From positions 1-64,000 of the forward strand of contig CAZVYX010000011.1 in NCBI GenBank assembly GCA_964631725.1: DNA of 64,000 nucleotides, in the 5' to 3' direction. Of this stretch, positions 52,342 to 60,745 are shown in pieces. The number at the start of each line of letters is the position of its first letter. Within the stretch, counting starts at the first letter, position 1. A model generated the notes under the pieces. The model was not told the origin of the DNA and did not search any database. It saw only the letters and a list, made by a program, of their open reading frames with translations. Both the position numbers and the translations under genes were made by a program. Origin of the DNA: GCA-2731375 sp964631725 (GTDB lineage Bacteria > Pseudomonadota > Alphaproteobacteria > GCA-2731375).

Positions 52342-53362
52342 CGCCCTGGCCCACGGCGGCGGTTGAGGCTGTAAGATTGCCCCCGCCGTGCTGCGGGAGC
52401 TGCTTGCCACCTTGCCCAAGCCCGATCCGAATGCCGATCTGCTGGTCGGCAATGATACCGGTGACGACGCCGCCGTCTATCGCATTGACGAGACCCGTGC
52501 GATGGTGGCGACGACGGATTTCTTTATGCCCGTGGTCGATGATCCGTTCGATTTCGGCCGCATCTCGGCGACCAATGCGCTCTCCGATGTTTATGCGGTC
52601 GGCGGACGTCCGGTTCTGGCCCTGGCGATCGTCGGCATGCCCGTCGACAAGGTTTCCACCGACACCATCCAACGGGTCATGGCGGGCGGTGCCTCCGTCT
52701 GCAAGGAGGCCGGCGTACCCATCGCGGGCGGCCATTCCATCGATACGTTGGAACCCATTTATGGCCTGGCGGCGATCGGCATGGTGGATATCGCCAATAT
52801 TAAGCGCAATGTCGGCGCCCGGCCCGGCGATGTGCTGATCCTGGGCAAGGGCCTGGGCACCGGATTTCTGTCCGCCGCCATGAAAAAGGGCACCTTGTCC
52901 CCTGCCGGCTACGCGGAAATGATCGCCTGTACCACCAGGCTGAACGATATCGGCGCCGAGCTGGGCGCCCGTGCGGATGTCCATGCCATGACCGATGTCA
53001 CCGGCTTTGGCCTGCTGGGTCATTTGAGCGAGGTCTGCCAGGGCTCAAACGTGGCGGTAAACATCGACCTGGCGGCGGTGCCCATGCTGGAGGTGGGGCG
53101 GCAGTTGGCCGAAGCGGGGCTGAATACCGGGGCGGCGGGCCGCAACCGCGTCGCCTTCGCCGACGGTGTCGCGCTGCCCGGCGATCTGGCTGAGTGGCGC
53201 AACAATATGCTCTATGACCCGCAGACCGCCGGGCCCCTGCTGGTGGCCGTCGATCCGGCGGGTGCGGATGAGGTTCTGGCGCTGTTCCATGCCCGGGGCT
53301 TCGACGCCGCCGCCGTGATTGGCCAATGCGGTGCCGGCGCGCCGATTATTACCGTCAGCTAG
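52331..53362 (+). CDS. selD: Selenide, water dikinase, a selenoprotein with UGA-encoded Sec12
   Basis: A 343-residue SelD making selenophosphate from selenide and ATP for selenocysteine and selenouridine. Initiation at GTG gives VRLTALAHGGG, then TGA at 52364-52366, then GCKIAPAVLREL. In SelD the catalytic loop reads Cys-Gly-Cys-Lys or Sec-Gly-Cys-Lys; this is the Sec form. The rest is complete: VGNDTGDDAAVYRID, TTDFFMPVVDDPFDFGRI (read in parts), GGHSIDTLEPIYGLAAIG, and TDVTGFGLLGH. Length equals known SelD only if TGA is read. A small stem-loop follows at the right distance. If TGA were a stop, only eleven residues would be made. A pipeline that starts at the internal GTG (52388) would lose the active site. 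Confidence 0.93.
52379..52400 (+). promoter_or_regulatory. Putative bacterial SECIS hairpin in selD
   Basis: Starting 12 bases after the TGA, GC pairs with GC at the base, one C-A mismatch follows, then a 5-bp stem (52382-52386 with 52393-52397) closes a six-base loop CGTGCT. A loop G in the first two positions and a loop about 20 bases after the UGA match the known geometry for SelB recognition. The fold was done by eye. Confidence 0.6.
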
Positions 53363-53368
53363 ATAGAT

Positions 53369-54127
53369 TCAGCCAGATAGGTCCAAGGCCGCGCCTTCGC
53401 GCAACACCAGTCTTGCCGCTTCGCTGTCGTTGCCGTCCGGGCCCAGCAGACATAGTCCGGGATGCATCACGTCCGGTCCCCGGGCGCCGACCCGGGCCTG
53501 GACGATGATCCGTTTGGCCGGTCGGCCGGGACGGGCCCATAGGGGAAAAATCACGATATCGCCGGCCCCTTGGCGCAAGCCCGCCAGGATGGCTGACAGG
53601 CGTTCGCCGCGGTGGATGATGGTGACGCTGCCCCCTGAAACCGTACGCCGCATACAAAACGCCAACCAGTCTTGCAACTGCGTATCGCCCTCACCATGGG
53701 CGATGGCCTTGCTCCGGTTCGGCGGGGTGGAGGCGCGGCCCGCCACATGGAACGGCGGATTGCAAACCGTGTGATCGAAAACCGTTTGGCCGATCTCCCC
53801 TGGCGGTTGGCCGATGTCGCCCTGCACGATAGCAACCCTGTCGGTCAAGCCGTTGGCGGCAATATTGTCCTCTCCCAAGCGTACCAGCTCGGGCTGCAAT
53901 TCCAGGCCGCGAAGCGTCAGCTCCGGGCAGCGCCAGGCCAGGCACAGGGAAACCGCGCCGACGCCGGCGCCGGCGTCCAGCACCACCTGTCCCGGTTTGG
54001 CCCGTACCGCCGCCGCCAGCAAGACCGCGTCGTCGCCGGCGCGGTAGCCGTGGCGCGGCTGGCGCAGGGCGATGCGCCGGTCAAGCAGGCCGTCCTGGGT
54101 AATATCAACGACACCATCAGGGTTCAT
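53369..54127 (-). CDS. SAM-dependent N6-adenine-type methyltransferase, TrmN6-like
   Basis: 252 residues. VVLDAGAGVGAVSLCLA is the SAM-binding motif and N-P-P-F in HTVCNPPFHVAG is the N6-adenine methyltransferase catalytic motif. Size and the N-terminal GYRAGDDAVLLAAAV are typical of the YfiC/TrmN6 tRNA1(Val) A37 enzyme. Its start overlaps the DUF2007 gene by 11 bases. Convergent with selD, seven bases apart. Confidence 0.83.
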   Translation of the reverse strand: MNPDGVVDITQDGLLDRRIALRQPRHGYRAGDDAVLLAAAVRAKPGQVVLDAGAGVGAVSLCLAWRCPELTLRGLELQPELVRLGEDNIAANGLTDRVAIVQGDIGQPPGEIGQTVFDHTVCNPPFHVAGRASTPPNRSKAIAHGEGDTQLQDWLAFCMRRTVSGGSVTIIHRGERLSAILAGLRQGAGDIVIFPLWARPGRPAKRIIVQARVGARGPDVMHPGLCLLGPDGNDSEAARLVLREGAALDLSG

Positions 54128-54335
54128 AGGTTTCGATATCCGCCTCCGCCAACAGGCCGCGGGCCCGCGTCTCGTCCTCGTCCAGCACCATCAGGCGCCG
54201 GTTAAAGGCGCCGATGGAACCCTCGACAACGGAAATATGCTGATCCAGCAGCACGCTTTCGATGCCGGCGTCGCGCAAATAGACCTCCACCCACGACAGT
54301 AACACCACGTCGTTGCTGCGCAGCAGTTCGATCAT
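54117..54335 (-). CDS. DUF2007-family small protein
   Basis: 72 residues starting IELLRSNDVVLLSWVEVYLRDAG with a later RRLMVLDEDETRARGLLAEA, the DUF2007 pattern (proposed signal-transducing ferredoxin-like fold). It overlaps the start of the methyltransferase gene by 11 bases, so the two form a translationally linked pair. It is divergent from the polyprenyl synthase gene; the 107-base gap between them shows no strong promoter. Confidence 0.8.
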   Translation of the reverse strand: MIELLRSNDVVLLSWVEVYLRDAGIESVLLDQHISVVEGSIGAFNRRLMVLDEDETRARGLLAEADIETYEP

Positions 54336-54442
54336 CGGCCCCTCGTCCTGCGGTCCCGGTCATTGCGCCCTTGCATTATGACCCATGAATGCAGTCTATA
54401 GAGCTTGCGGCGGCAAGTCGCGGGTAACCAGAGGAACGCTCG

Positions 54443-55459
54443 GTGGCGGATGTAGTACAGTTGGAAGGGGCGGCGCCCCGGCGGCCCTCGATGGAACCGC
54501 TGATGCAGTTGGTCGGTGATGATCTGATCAAGGTCAACCATACGATCCTGGACCGCATGCACAGCCGGGCGCCGCTGATCCCGCAATTGGCCGGGCATAT
54601 CATTGCCTCGGGCGGCAAGCGCCTGCGGCCCATGCTGACCCTGGCGACGACGCGGCTGTGCGGCTATGTCGGCGAACGCCAGATCGGACTGGCGGCGGCG
54701 GTGGAGTTTATCCATACCGCCTCGTTGCTGCATGATGACGTGGTGGACGAAAGCGACCTGCGCCGGGGCGATGCCACGGCGAACGTGCTGTGGGGCAATC
54801 AGCCCAGCGTTCTGGTTGGCGATTTTCTGTTTTCCCGCGCTTTTCAGATCATGGTTCAGGACGGCAGCCTGGAAGTGCTGCGCGTGCTGGCGAATGCCTC
54901 CGCGATCATCTCGGAAGGCGAGGTGATGCAGCTCGAAACCCTGAACAACGTTGAAATACCGGAGGAAAAATACCTCGACGTGGTCGCCGCCAAGACCGCC
55001 GCGCTGTTCGCCGCCGCCTGCCGTATCGGCGCCGTCATCGCCGGCCGCGGCGCGGTCGAGGAAGATGCCCTGGAGGCTTTCGGCCGCAACCTTGGCATCG
55101 CTTTTCAACTGGTCGACGACACCCTGGATTATTCCGCGCAGCAAGCGACATTGGGCAAGGCGGTGGGCGATGATTTTCGCGAGGGCAAGGTGACCCTGCC
55201 GGTCCTGCTGGCCTACCGCCGGGGCGATGAGGCCGAGCGCGCCTTCTGGGGCCGCTGCATCGGCGATTGCGAACAAAACGACGGCGATCTGGAACAGGCC
55301 ATGGAATTGCTGCAGCGCCACGACGCCTTGCGCGATTCCATTGAGCGGGCCCGCCACTACGGCGCCATGGCCCGCGACGGCCTGGGCATCTTCCCCGACG
55401 GCGAGGCCAAGCGCGCCCTGGTCGATGTCGTCGATTTCTGTATCGAACGAGCTTACTAG
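54443..55459 (+). CDS. Trans-polyprenyl diphosphate synthase (octaprenyl/decaprenyl type)
   Basis: A 338-residue all-helical enzyme extending farnesyl diphosphate with IPP to make the ubiquinone side chain. GGKRLRPML, the first Asp-rich motif LLHDDVVDESDLRRG, and the second QLVDDTLDY followed by GDDFREGKVTLPVLLA are intact. Product length is set by residues before the first motif (FIHTASLLHDD) and cannot be read safely; alphaproteobacteria commonly make Q10. Starts at GTG with GAGGA eight bases upstream. Confidence 0.92.
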   Translation: MADVVQLEGAAPRRPSMEPLMQLVGDDLIKVNHTILDRMHSRAPLIPQLAGHIIASGGKRLRPMLTLATTRLCGYVGERQIGLAAAVEFIHTASLLHDDVVDESDLRRGDATANVLWGNQPSVLVGDFLFSRAFQIMVQDGSLEVLRVLANASAIISEGEVMQLETLNNVEIPEEKYLDVVAAKTAALFAAACRIGAVIAGRGAVEEDALEAFGRNLGIAFQLVDDTLDYSAQQATLGKAVGDDFREGKVTLPVLLAYRRGDEAERAFWGRCIGDCEQNDGDLEQAMELLQRHDALRDSIERARHYGAMARDGLGIFPDGEAKRALVDVVDFCIERAY

Positions 55460-55473
55460 TTTTTGTCGTTCAC

Positions 55474-55494
55474 GCCGTGCGCCAAGCGCACGGC
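55474..55494 (+). terminator. Hairpin downstream of polyprenyl synthase
   Basis: An 8-bp perfect stem (GCCGTGCG with CGCACGGC) with a five-base loop lies 15 bases after the stop. No U-run follows, so efficient intrinsic termination is uncertain. Confidence 0.4.
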
Positions 55495-55555
55495 TCCACT
55501 AGGACGGCGCAGGGGCGCCGGGCCGCCGTCGCGGCCTTAATTCTCATTCCGAGTC

Positions 55556-55584
55556 TTGCCGCCGCCCGTCCTGGGCGCTATAAG
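55556..55584 (+). promoter_or_regulatory. Sigma70-type promoter for tRNA-Pro
   Basis: TTGCCG (55556-55561) and TATAAG (55579-55584) are 17 bases apart, followed by a GC-rich discriminator. The tRNA begins about 31 bases after the predicted start, a usual leader length. Confidence 0.6.
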
Positions 55585-55621
55585 CACGCGGTCCGTCACG
55601 CTCAGCGGCGGGCAACATTGC

Positions 55622-55698
55622 CGGAGTGTAGCTCAGCCTGGTAGAGCACCGTCTTCGGGAGGCGGGGGTCGGAGGTTCAAATCCTCTCACTCCGACCA
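55622..55698 (+). tRNA. tRNA-Pro (anticodon CGG)
   Basis: Acceptor CGGAGTG pairs with CACTCCG, the D-arm reads GCTCAGCCTGGTAGAGC, the anticodon stem CCGTC/GGCGG closes loop TTCGGGA (anticodon CGG, codon CCG), and the T-arm holds GGTTCAAATCC. CCA is encoded. Length is 77 bases. Confidence 0.96.
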
Positions 55699-55708
55699 AT
55701 TGTAGAAG

Positions 55709-55738
55709 CCCTTCCGCGTCCCGCGCGGGAGGGTTTTT
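55709..55738 (+). terminator. Rho-independent terminator of tRNA-Pro
   Basis: A 10-bp stem (55709-55718 with 55724-55733, one T-G pair) with a five-base loop is followed by TTTTT, eleven bases after the tRNA. It is the clearest intrinsic terminator in the window. Confidence 0.9.
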
Positions 55739-55762
55739 CTCTTTGCGCAGCGGTCTTCGGAT

Positions 55763-55963
55763 CTAGCGGTAGGCATCCTTGATCATTTCATTGCGCGCAT
55801 GATCGGCTGGCGTTTCTTGCAGCACCTCGTAATAGTCCAGGGTTTTCGCCGCATCGGCGCCGAAGCCCAGTTTTTCCAGGGCATCGGCCACATCCACGCC
55901 GCGCGCCTCGGCCGTCACGCCGTCCGGCCAGTGAAAACGATAAAGCGTCGTGGGTTCGGTCAT
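55763..55963 (-). CDS. Small hypothetical protein next to cca
   Basis: 66 residues, acidic at the C-terminal half, no membrane helix or signal. It starts MTEPTTLYRFHWPDGVTAEARG with a later DYYEVLQETPADHARNEMI; no family is recognised. Its ATG overlaps the cca stop by four bases, a coupling that supports it being expressed. Confidence 0.6.
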   Translation of the reverse strand: MTEPTTLYRFHWPDGVTAEARGVDVADALEKLGFGADAAKTLDYYEVLQETPADHARNEMIKDAYR

Positions 55964-57114
55964 GGCATGCTCTTGAGCATCGCCAGCAGTTCATCCCGGC
56001 TGGCGGCGAAATCATCGGCCCGCCAAGTCTCTTCCAGCGCGCGCAGTTTCTCGCCCACCTCCGGGCCCGGCCGCATACCCAGGGCCAGGGCGTCGCTGCC
56101 CTTGAGGGGGAAGGGCGGCGGCGTTGCCTCGTCGATGCGGGGCGGCAGCTCCGGCAGCCCTTGTTGCAGGGCCAGATCGCCGATCCGCTCGGCGCCGTGG
56201 TCATGGAGCAGTTGGCGCAGGGCGGGGCGGGTGATGTCGGCGCTCAACTGAACCGGCGGGGCCATCAGGAAGCTCAGGCGGCCGGCTTGTTTGTTTGACA
56301 GGCGCAGACGTTCCGCGATGGATACCGGGCCAGCGGTGGCGATGGCGGACAGGCGGCGCAGGGGGTCATCGTCGGTGCGGACGAGTTGCTCCAGATCAAA
56401 ACCGTCGGGCAGGACTTGATCCAAGACACTGGCTTCGGCCATCAGTTGCAGGCTGGGCAAGGGCTCCGGCGCGGCCAGCAGCTTGAAGGTTTCATCGCGC
56501 ACCCGTTCGCCGCTCAGGCCCGCGATGCCCGGCGCGGCGGCGCTGCAGGCGGCCAGGGCCGCGCCATCGGGTTCGCCCCGTCCGAACAGTGCGAGAAAGC
56601 GGAAAAAACGCAGGATGCGGAGTTTGTCTTCGTCGATCCGCTGGGCTGGATCGCCGACGAAGCGCACCCGGCCCGCGTCCAGGTCCGCCTGGCCGCCGGT
56701 AGGATCGTACAATTGTCCGTCCATGTCGGCATAGATGGCATTGATGGTGAAATCCCGCCGGGCCGCGTCCTTTTGCCAATCGTCCGTGAAGGCGACCTTG
56801 GCGTGACGGCCGAATGTTTCCACATCGACCCGCAGGGTGGTGATTTCGAAATGCTGTCCCGACGCCAGGGCCGTGACGGTGCCGTGTTTCAGGCCTGTGG
56901 GGATGACTTTGATGCCGGCGGCTTCCAGCAGGCGCATGCTGTCTTCGGGCGCCTGGTCGATGGCGATGTCGAGATCGGTGCTGCCGCGGCCCAACAGGGC
57001 ATCGCGGACACAGCCGCCGACAAAGCGCGGCGTCGCCCCCGCCGATGCCAGGGCCGCCAGGACCGAGCGGGAGGCGGCGGAGGTCAGCCAGGGCTGTTGC
57101 GCAAGCCGCGTCAT
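55960..57114 (-). CDS. cca: CCA tRNA nucleotidyltransferase
   Basis: A 384-residue class II nucleotidyltransferase that adds or repairs the 3' CCA of tRNAs. The NTase motif GGCVRDALLGR is followed by STDLDIAI with its D-x-D metal site; AARRDFTINAIYADMDG and DAGRVRFVGDPAQRIDEDKLRILRFFRF (read in parts) are the template and neck signatures. Size is average for alphaproteobacterial versions. Coupled to a small downstream gene; lies close to tRNA-Pro. Confidence 0.96.
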   Translation of the reverse strand: MTRLAQQPWLTSAASRSVLAALASAGATPRFVGGCVRDALLGRGSTDLDIAIDQAPEDSMRLLEAAGIKVIPTGLKHGTVTALASGQHFEITTLRVDVETFGRHAKVAFTDDWQKDAARRDFTINAIYADMDGQLYDPTGGQADLDAGRVRFVGDPAQRIDEDKLRILRFFRFLALFGRGEPDGAALAACSAAAPGIAGLSGERVRDETFKLLAAPEPLPSLQLMAEASVLDQVLPDGFDLEQLVRTDDDPLRRLSAIATAGPVSIAERLRLSNKQAGRLSFLMAPPVQLSADITRPALRQLLHDHGAERIGDLALQQGLPELPPRIDEATPPPFPLKGSDALALGMRPGPEVGEKLRALEETWRADDFAASRDELLAMLKSMP

Positions 57115-57123
57115 CGCTCGGCG

Positions 57124-57399
57124 CTAGTTGAACTTGCCGGGCACGATCTTGCCGTCTTCCACATGCGGCGCGACGTAGCTGCCGCCGGCCGGATCACCGG
57201 TGAAGAACCAGACCGCGATCAACGACGCCACGAGAAACGCCAGGCCGGTGGCGAAAAGCCAGAACCACGGCGCCTCGTCAAACGCCCGTCCCTCCTTCTG
57301 TTCCTGGGCCCGGGCCCGGCGCGTGGCGAAGACATATAGGCCATAGGCAATGAAGGGCAGCAGAAACGGAATCAGGTGATAGAGAATCTTGTGGATCAC
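57124..57399 (-). CDS. DUF6111-family small membrane protein
   Basis: 91 residues with an N-terminal helix (LIPFLLPFIAYGLYVFA) and a second helix around WFWLFATGLAFLVASLIAVWFF, ending in a polar tail. The size, layout and position between cca and a Nudix gene match a small alphaproteobacterial family with no assigned function. It runs in the same direction as its neighbours, with gaps of about 9 and 13 bases. Confidence 0.75.
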   Translation of the reverse strand: MIHKILYHLIPFLLPFIAYGLYVFATRRARAQEQKEGRAFDEAPWFWLFATGLAFLVASLIAVWFFTGDPAGGSYVAPHVEDGKIVPGKFN

Positions 57400-57412
57400 G
57401 CCGCTGCTCTCT

Positions 57413-58063
57413 TTACAGCAGATCGTGGACGCGGCGGTACAGGTTCATCAGCATGCCCGCCGTGGCGCCCCAGATATAGAATTCACCATAGGGCATGGCG
57501 TAATACTGCCGCTTGTGGCCATTCCATTCCCGGCTGTGCCGTTGATGGTTCTTTGGGTCGAACAGGAACTCCAGCGGCACCTCGAAGACTTCCGCAACCT
57601 CGAAATCATCCACGTTCAGATCGAAGCCCAGGCGCACGAAGCCCACGACCGGGGTGACATGAAAACCCGTTCCGGTTTCGTAAGCATCGAGATATCCCGC
57701 GACTTCCACATAGGCGCGGTCCAGGCCGATTTCCTCCTCGGTCTCTCGCAGGGCGGTATCGATCACGTCCAGATCGTCTTCCTCGACCCGGCCGCCGGGA
57801 AAACTCACCTGGCCGGCATGGTGATGCAGATGGTCGGTGCGCTTGGTTAAAAGCACCGTCAGGCCGCTGTTATGTTCCACCAGGGGCACGAGAACGGCCG
57901 CCGGTTTCAGGCGTTCCTCGGGATCCACCCAATCCTGCATGAAGGGGTTCAGATCGTGGTCGCCGGTAGAGGGGCGCATATCATCGTAGGCGCGGGAAAC
58001 TACCTTTGGCCGAAGCTTGGATACTATAAGGTCGCGCAACTGCGGCTCCTCTTTGGCTCTCAT
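57413..58063 (-). CDS. Nudix hydrolase, CoA pyrophosphatase-like
   Basis: A 216-residue Nudix protein. The Nudix box GRVEEDDLDVIDTALRETEEEIGL, read in two parts, keeps every Glu of the REx2EE core. LTVLLTKRTDHLHHHAGQVSFPGG before it is the CoA-diphosphatase (NudL/YeaB) spelling. It would cut CoA or related nucleotide diphosphates. The start overlaps the DUF1285 stop by four bases. Confidence 0.9.
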   Translation of the reverse strand: MRAKEEPQLRDLIVSKLRPKVVSRAYDDMRPSTGDHDLNPFMQDWVDPEERLKPAAVLVPLVEHNSGLTVLLTKRTDHLHHHAGQVSFPGGRVEEDDLDVIDTALRETEEEIGLDRAYVEVAGYLDAYETGTGFHVTPVVGFVRLGFDLNVDDFEVAEVFEVPLEFLFDPKNHQRHSREWNGHKRQYYAMPYGEFYIWGATAGMLMNLYRRVHDLL

Positions 58064-58644
58064 GATATTACACCAGATGTGCCGTTAGGCGAACAGAAGG
58101 GAAAAAAGATGTCGGCGCTCCAGATCCCAATCCGGGTTCCGCCATCAGCCGTTTCCTCAACCGCCAAATCAACCAGATCATAGAAGATGGCACGGCTGAT
58201 CAACGCTTCCAAGCGTCCGCGGACATGCACATAAGGCGAGGGCTCTTCCGTTTCCGGGTCGATTTCGACCCGGATGGCATGCTCGGGGCCCGCCATGACC
58301 TCATCATCCACATTGGTGCGAAAGGTCAGCACCTGCTCCCGCCCGGTACCATGGACCGTCATCGCCACGGCCTGAAACGGCGCATCGTCGACGGTGATGG
58401 AGAATTTTTCCACCGGCGTGACCAGATAATAGATCTCGTCCGCGTCGCGGCGCAGGATCGAGGCGAACAGTTTGACCATGGCCGGTCGATTGATGGGGGA
58501 GCCGAGATAATGCCAGGCGCCGTCGCGGCTGATACGCATGTCCAGCACGCCGCTGAAATCCGGCTGCCAGGTTTCCACCGGCGGCAGCTTTCCCTTCGGC
58601 AATTGCGCCGCGATCGCCTGAATATCCGGCATCATATCCAGCAT
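58060..58644 (-). CDS. DUF1285-family protein
   Basis: About 194 residues. LPPVETWQPDFSG, the ISRDGAWHYLGSPINRPAMVKLFASILRRDAD region and YYLVTPVEKF identify DUF1285, a proteobacterial family without assigned role. The ATG at 58644 has GGAAAAG a few bases upstream; an ATG at 58671 adding nine residues is also possible. It starts the DUF1285-Nudix-DUF6111-cca minus-strand run, divergent from moxR. Confidence 0.82.
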   Translation of the reverse strand: MLDMMPDIQAIAAQLPKGKLPPVETWQPDFSGVLDMRISRDGAWHYLGSPINRPAMVKLFASILRRDADEIYYLVTPVEKFSITVDDAPFQAVAMTVHGTGREQVLTFRTNVDDEVMAGPEHAIRVEIDPETEEPSPYVHVRGRLEALISRAIFYDLVDLAVEETADGGTRIGIWSADIFFPFCSPNGTSGVIS

Positions 58645-58795
58645 CTTCTTTTCCAAGTTGACTCCGCGCATAAGCTGCAAGATCCGGTCCGCGATTGGCC
58701 CCCCACGCCGTCATGGTTCGGCTAGCCCTTCGCTCGCGTAAACGTTACCCTGTCGGCTAGATCAAAACAGGGGACTCTTCAATATAGTGGACAAC

Positions 58796-59794
58796 ATGGC
58801 ATCCGTCAGTGAAACCGAAAAAAAATTGATCGCGGATATCGAGGCCGCCGTCGAACGTATCGCCAGGGTACGGCAAATGATCGGCCGGGTCATCTTCGGC
58901 CAGGAGGCGGTGGTTGATGAGACCTTGATCACCCTGCTGGCGGGCGGCCACGGCCTGCTGATCGGCGTGCCCGGGCTGGCCAAGACCCGTTTGGTGGAGA
59001 CCCTGGGAACGGTTTTCGGCCTGGCCGAGAAACGGGTGCAATTCACGCCCGATCTGATGCCCGCCGATATCCTCGGTTCCGAGGTTTTGGAAGAGGCCGA
59101 CAGCGGCAAGCGAACATTCCGCTTTATTCCCGGACCGGTGTTCTGCCAGCTGCTGATGGCGGACGAGATCAACCGGGCCAGCCCGCGCACGCAATCGGCG
59201 CTTCTGCAGGCGATGCAGGAACAGTTCGTCACCATCGCCGGGCAGCACCACCCTCTGCCGCGGCCCTTTCATGTCCTGGCGACCCAGAACCCGCTTGAGC
59301 AGGAAGGCACCTATCCCCTGCCGGAGGCGCAGTTGGACCGCTTTCTGCTGCAAATCGATGTGGACTATCCGGACCGGGAGGCGGAACGGCGCATGTTGAT
59401 CGCCACCACGGGCGGCGAGCAGGCGCCGATCGAAGCGGTGATGGATGGCGAACAATTGCGGGCAACCCAGGAATTGATCCGCCACATCCCCGTCGGTGAC
59501 AGCGTCGTCGAGGCGATCTTGAGCCTGGTCCGCAACGGCCGCCCGGAGGACAGCCCGATCCAGGGGATCCGCGAACAGGTCGCCTGGGGTCCCGGCCCAC
59601 GGGCCAGCCAGGCGATGATGCTGGCGGTTCGCGCCCGGGCCCTGCTGGATGGCCGGCTGGCACCCTCGGTCGACGATGTCCTGGCCCTGGCCGGACCGGT
59701 GCTGCGCCATCGCATGGCGTTGACCTTCGCCGCTCGGGCCGATGGCATCACCCTGGCGCAGGTCATCAGCCGCCTGGCCGAGCCCCTGGCCTAG
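58796..59794 (+). CDS. MoxR-family AAA+ ATPase
   Basis: A 332-residue AAA+ chaperone-like ATPase. Walker A variant GVPGLAKT, Walker B LLMADEINRASPRTQSALLQAM and the sensor LATQNPLEQEGTYPLPEAQLDRF are all standard for MoxR. Such proteins help insert cofactors or assemble VWA-domain complexes. The ATG at 58796 is preferred over an upstream in-frame GTG. First gene of a moxR-DUF58-DUF4159 operon, coding gaps of 9 and 3 bases. Confidence 0.93.
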   Translation: MASVSETEKKLIADIEAAVERIARVRQMIGRVIFGQEAVVDETLITLLAGGHGLLIGVPGLAKTRLVETLGTVFGLAEKRVQFTPDLMPADILGSEVLEEADSGKRTFRFIPGPVFCQLLMADEINRASPRTQSALLQAMQEQFVTIAGQHHPLPRPFHVLATQNPLEQEGTYPLPEAQLDRFLLQIDVDYPDREAERRMLIATTGGEQAPIEAVMDGEQLRATQELIRHIPVGDSVVEAILSLVRNGRPEDSPIQGIREQVAWGPGPRASQAMMLAVRARALLDGRLAPSVDDVLALAGPVLRHRMALTFAARADGITLAQVISRLAEPLA

Positions 59795-59803
59795 GCAGGC
59801 ATT

Positions 59804-60742
59804 GTGGCGGTCGCCCCGAACAAGATCGGACCCGCGGCGGAGCAATTGGCCGCCGCCCTGCCGGCCCTGCTGGTGGCGGCGGAACGGGTCGCGGCCACCG
59901 TCGTGCAGGGTGTTCATGGCCGTCGCCGCGTGGGCAGCGGCGAGACCTTTTGGCAATACCGCCGCTATCAGGGCGGCGACAGCGCCTCGGCCATCGATTG
60001 GCGGCAATCGGCGAAAAGCCAGAAAACCTTCGTTCGGGAAAACGAATGGGAAGCGGCGCAAAGTGTCTGGCTGTGGCGCGACCGATCCGCCTCGATGGAC
60101 TATCAGTCCGGCGGGGCGGTGGAGCGCAAGCAGGACCGGGCCGATCTGTTGCTATTGGCCCTGGCATCCCTGTTGTTGCGCGGCGGCGAGCATGTTGGAC
60201 TTTACGGACAGGACACCACCGCCACCGGCGGCCGCGCCACCCTGACCCGCCTGGGCGCGCATTTGCAGGATCGCCGTGCCCCCGCCCCGGCCCAATCGGG
60301 CCTGCCCGAAGCCGGCCGTTTGCCGCGCTTTGCCCAATTGGTGCTGTTCGGCGATTTCCTCGCGCCCCTGGACGAGGTCGAGGCCATGGTCAAACGTTTC
60401 GCCGATCAAGGCGCCCGCGGCCATCTGGTGCAAATTCTGGATCCGGCGGAAGAAGATCTGCCTTTTCTGGGCCGCACCGAATTCGAAGGGCCGGAGGATG
60501 AAGGCAGGTTGCTGATTGGCCGCGTCGAAAGCCTGCGCGATGACTATATCGACCGCATGGCGGCCCGGCGGCAAAGCCTGCGCGACATCGCCCGCCGGGC
60601 CGGTTGGGGCTTTGCCTCGCATCGCACGGACCGGCCGCCGCAGACCGCATTGCTGGCATTGTATAGTGCCCTCAGCAACGATTTGGGCGGCGAGATGGTC
60701 GGCGAGATGGGCGGTCGCCTGGGCGGCGGAACCGGGCCCTAG
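59804..60742 (+). CDS. DUF58-domain protein (MoxR partner)
   Basis: 312 residues. GRRRVGSGETFWQYRRYQGGDSASAIDW is the classic DUF58 N-terminus with R-x-Y-x-x-G-D-x-x-x-x-I-D-W (read in parts). The WLWRDRSASMDYQSG segment is a D-x-S-x-S-like VWA site in which Arg-Ser-Ala-Ser keeps the Ser pair. No membrane helix. Starts at GTG; it closes three bases before the next gene. Confidence 0.9.
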   Translation: MAVAPNKIGPAAEQLAAALPALLVAAERVAATVVQGVHGRRRVGSGETFWQYRRYQGGDSASAIDWRQSAKSQKTFVRENEWEAAQSVWLWRDRSASMDYQSGGAVERKQDRADLLLLALASLLLRGGEHVGLYGQDTTATGGRATLTRLGAHLQDRRAPAPAQSGLPEAGRLPRFAQLVLFGDFLAPLDEVEAMVKRFADQGARGHLVQILDPAEEDLPFLGRTEFEGPEDEGRLLIGRVESLRDDYIDRMAARRQSLRDIARRAGWGFASHRTDRPPQTALLALYSALSNDLGGEMVGEMGGRLGGGTGP

Positions 60743-60745
60743 ACC

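Noticed and set aside
55540..55740. tRNA-Sec in place of tRNA-Pro
   Set aside because: Considered because of selD. The molecule is 77 bases, has a normal acceptor stem and a CGG anticodon, not the long arms and TCA anticodon of tRNA-Sec.
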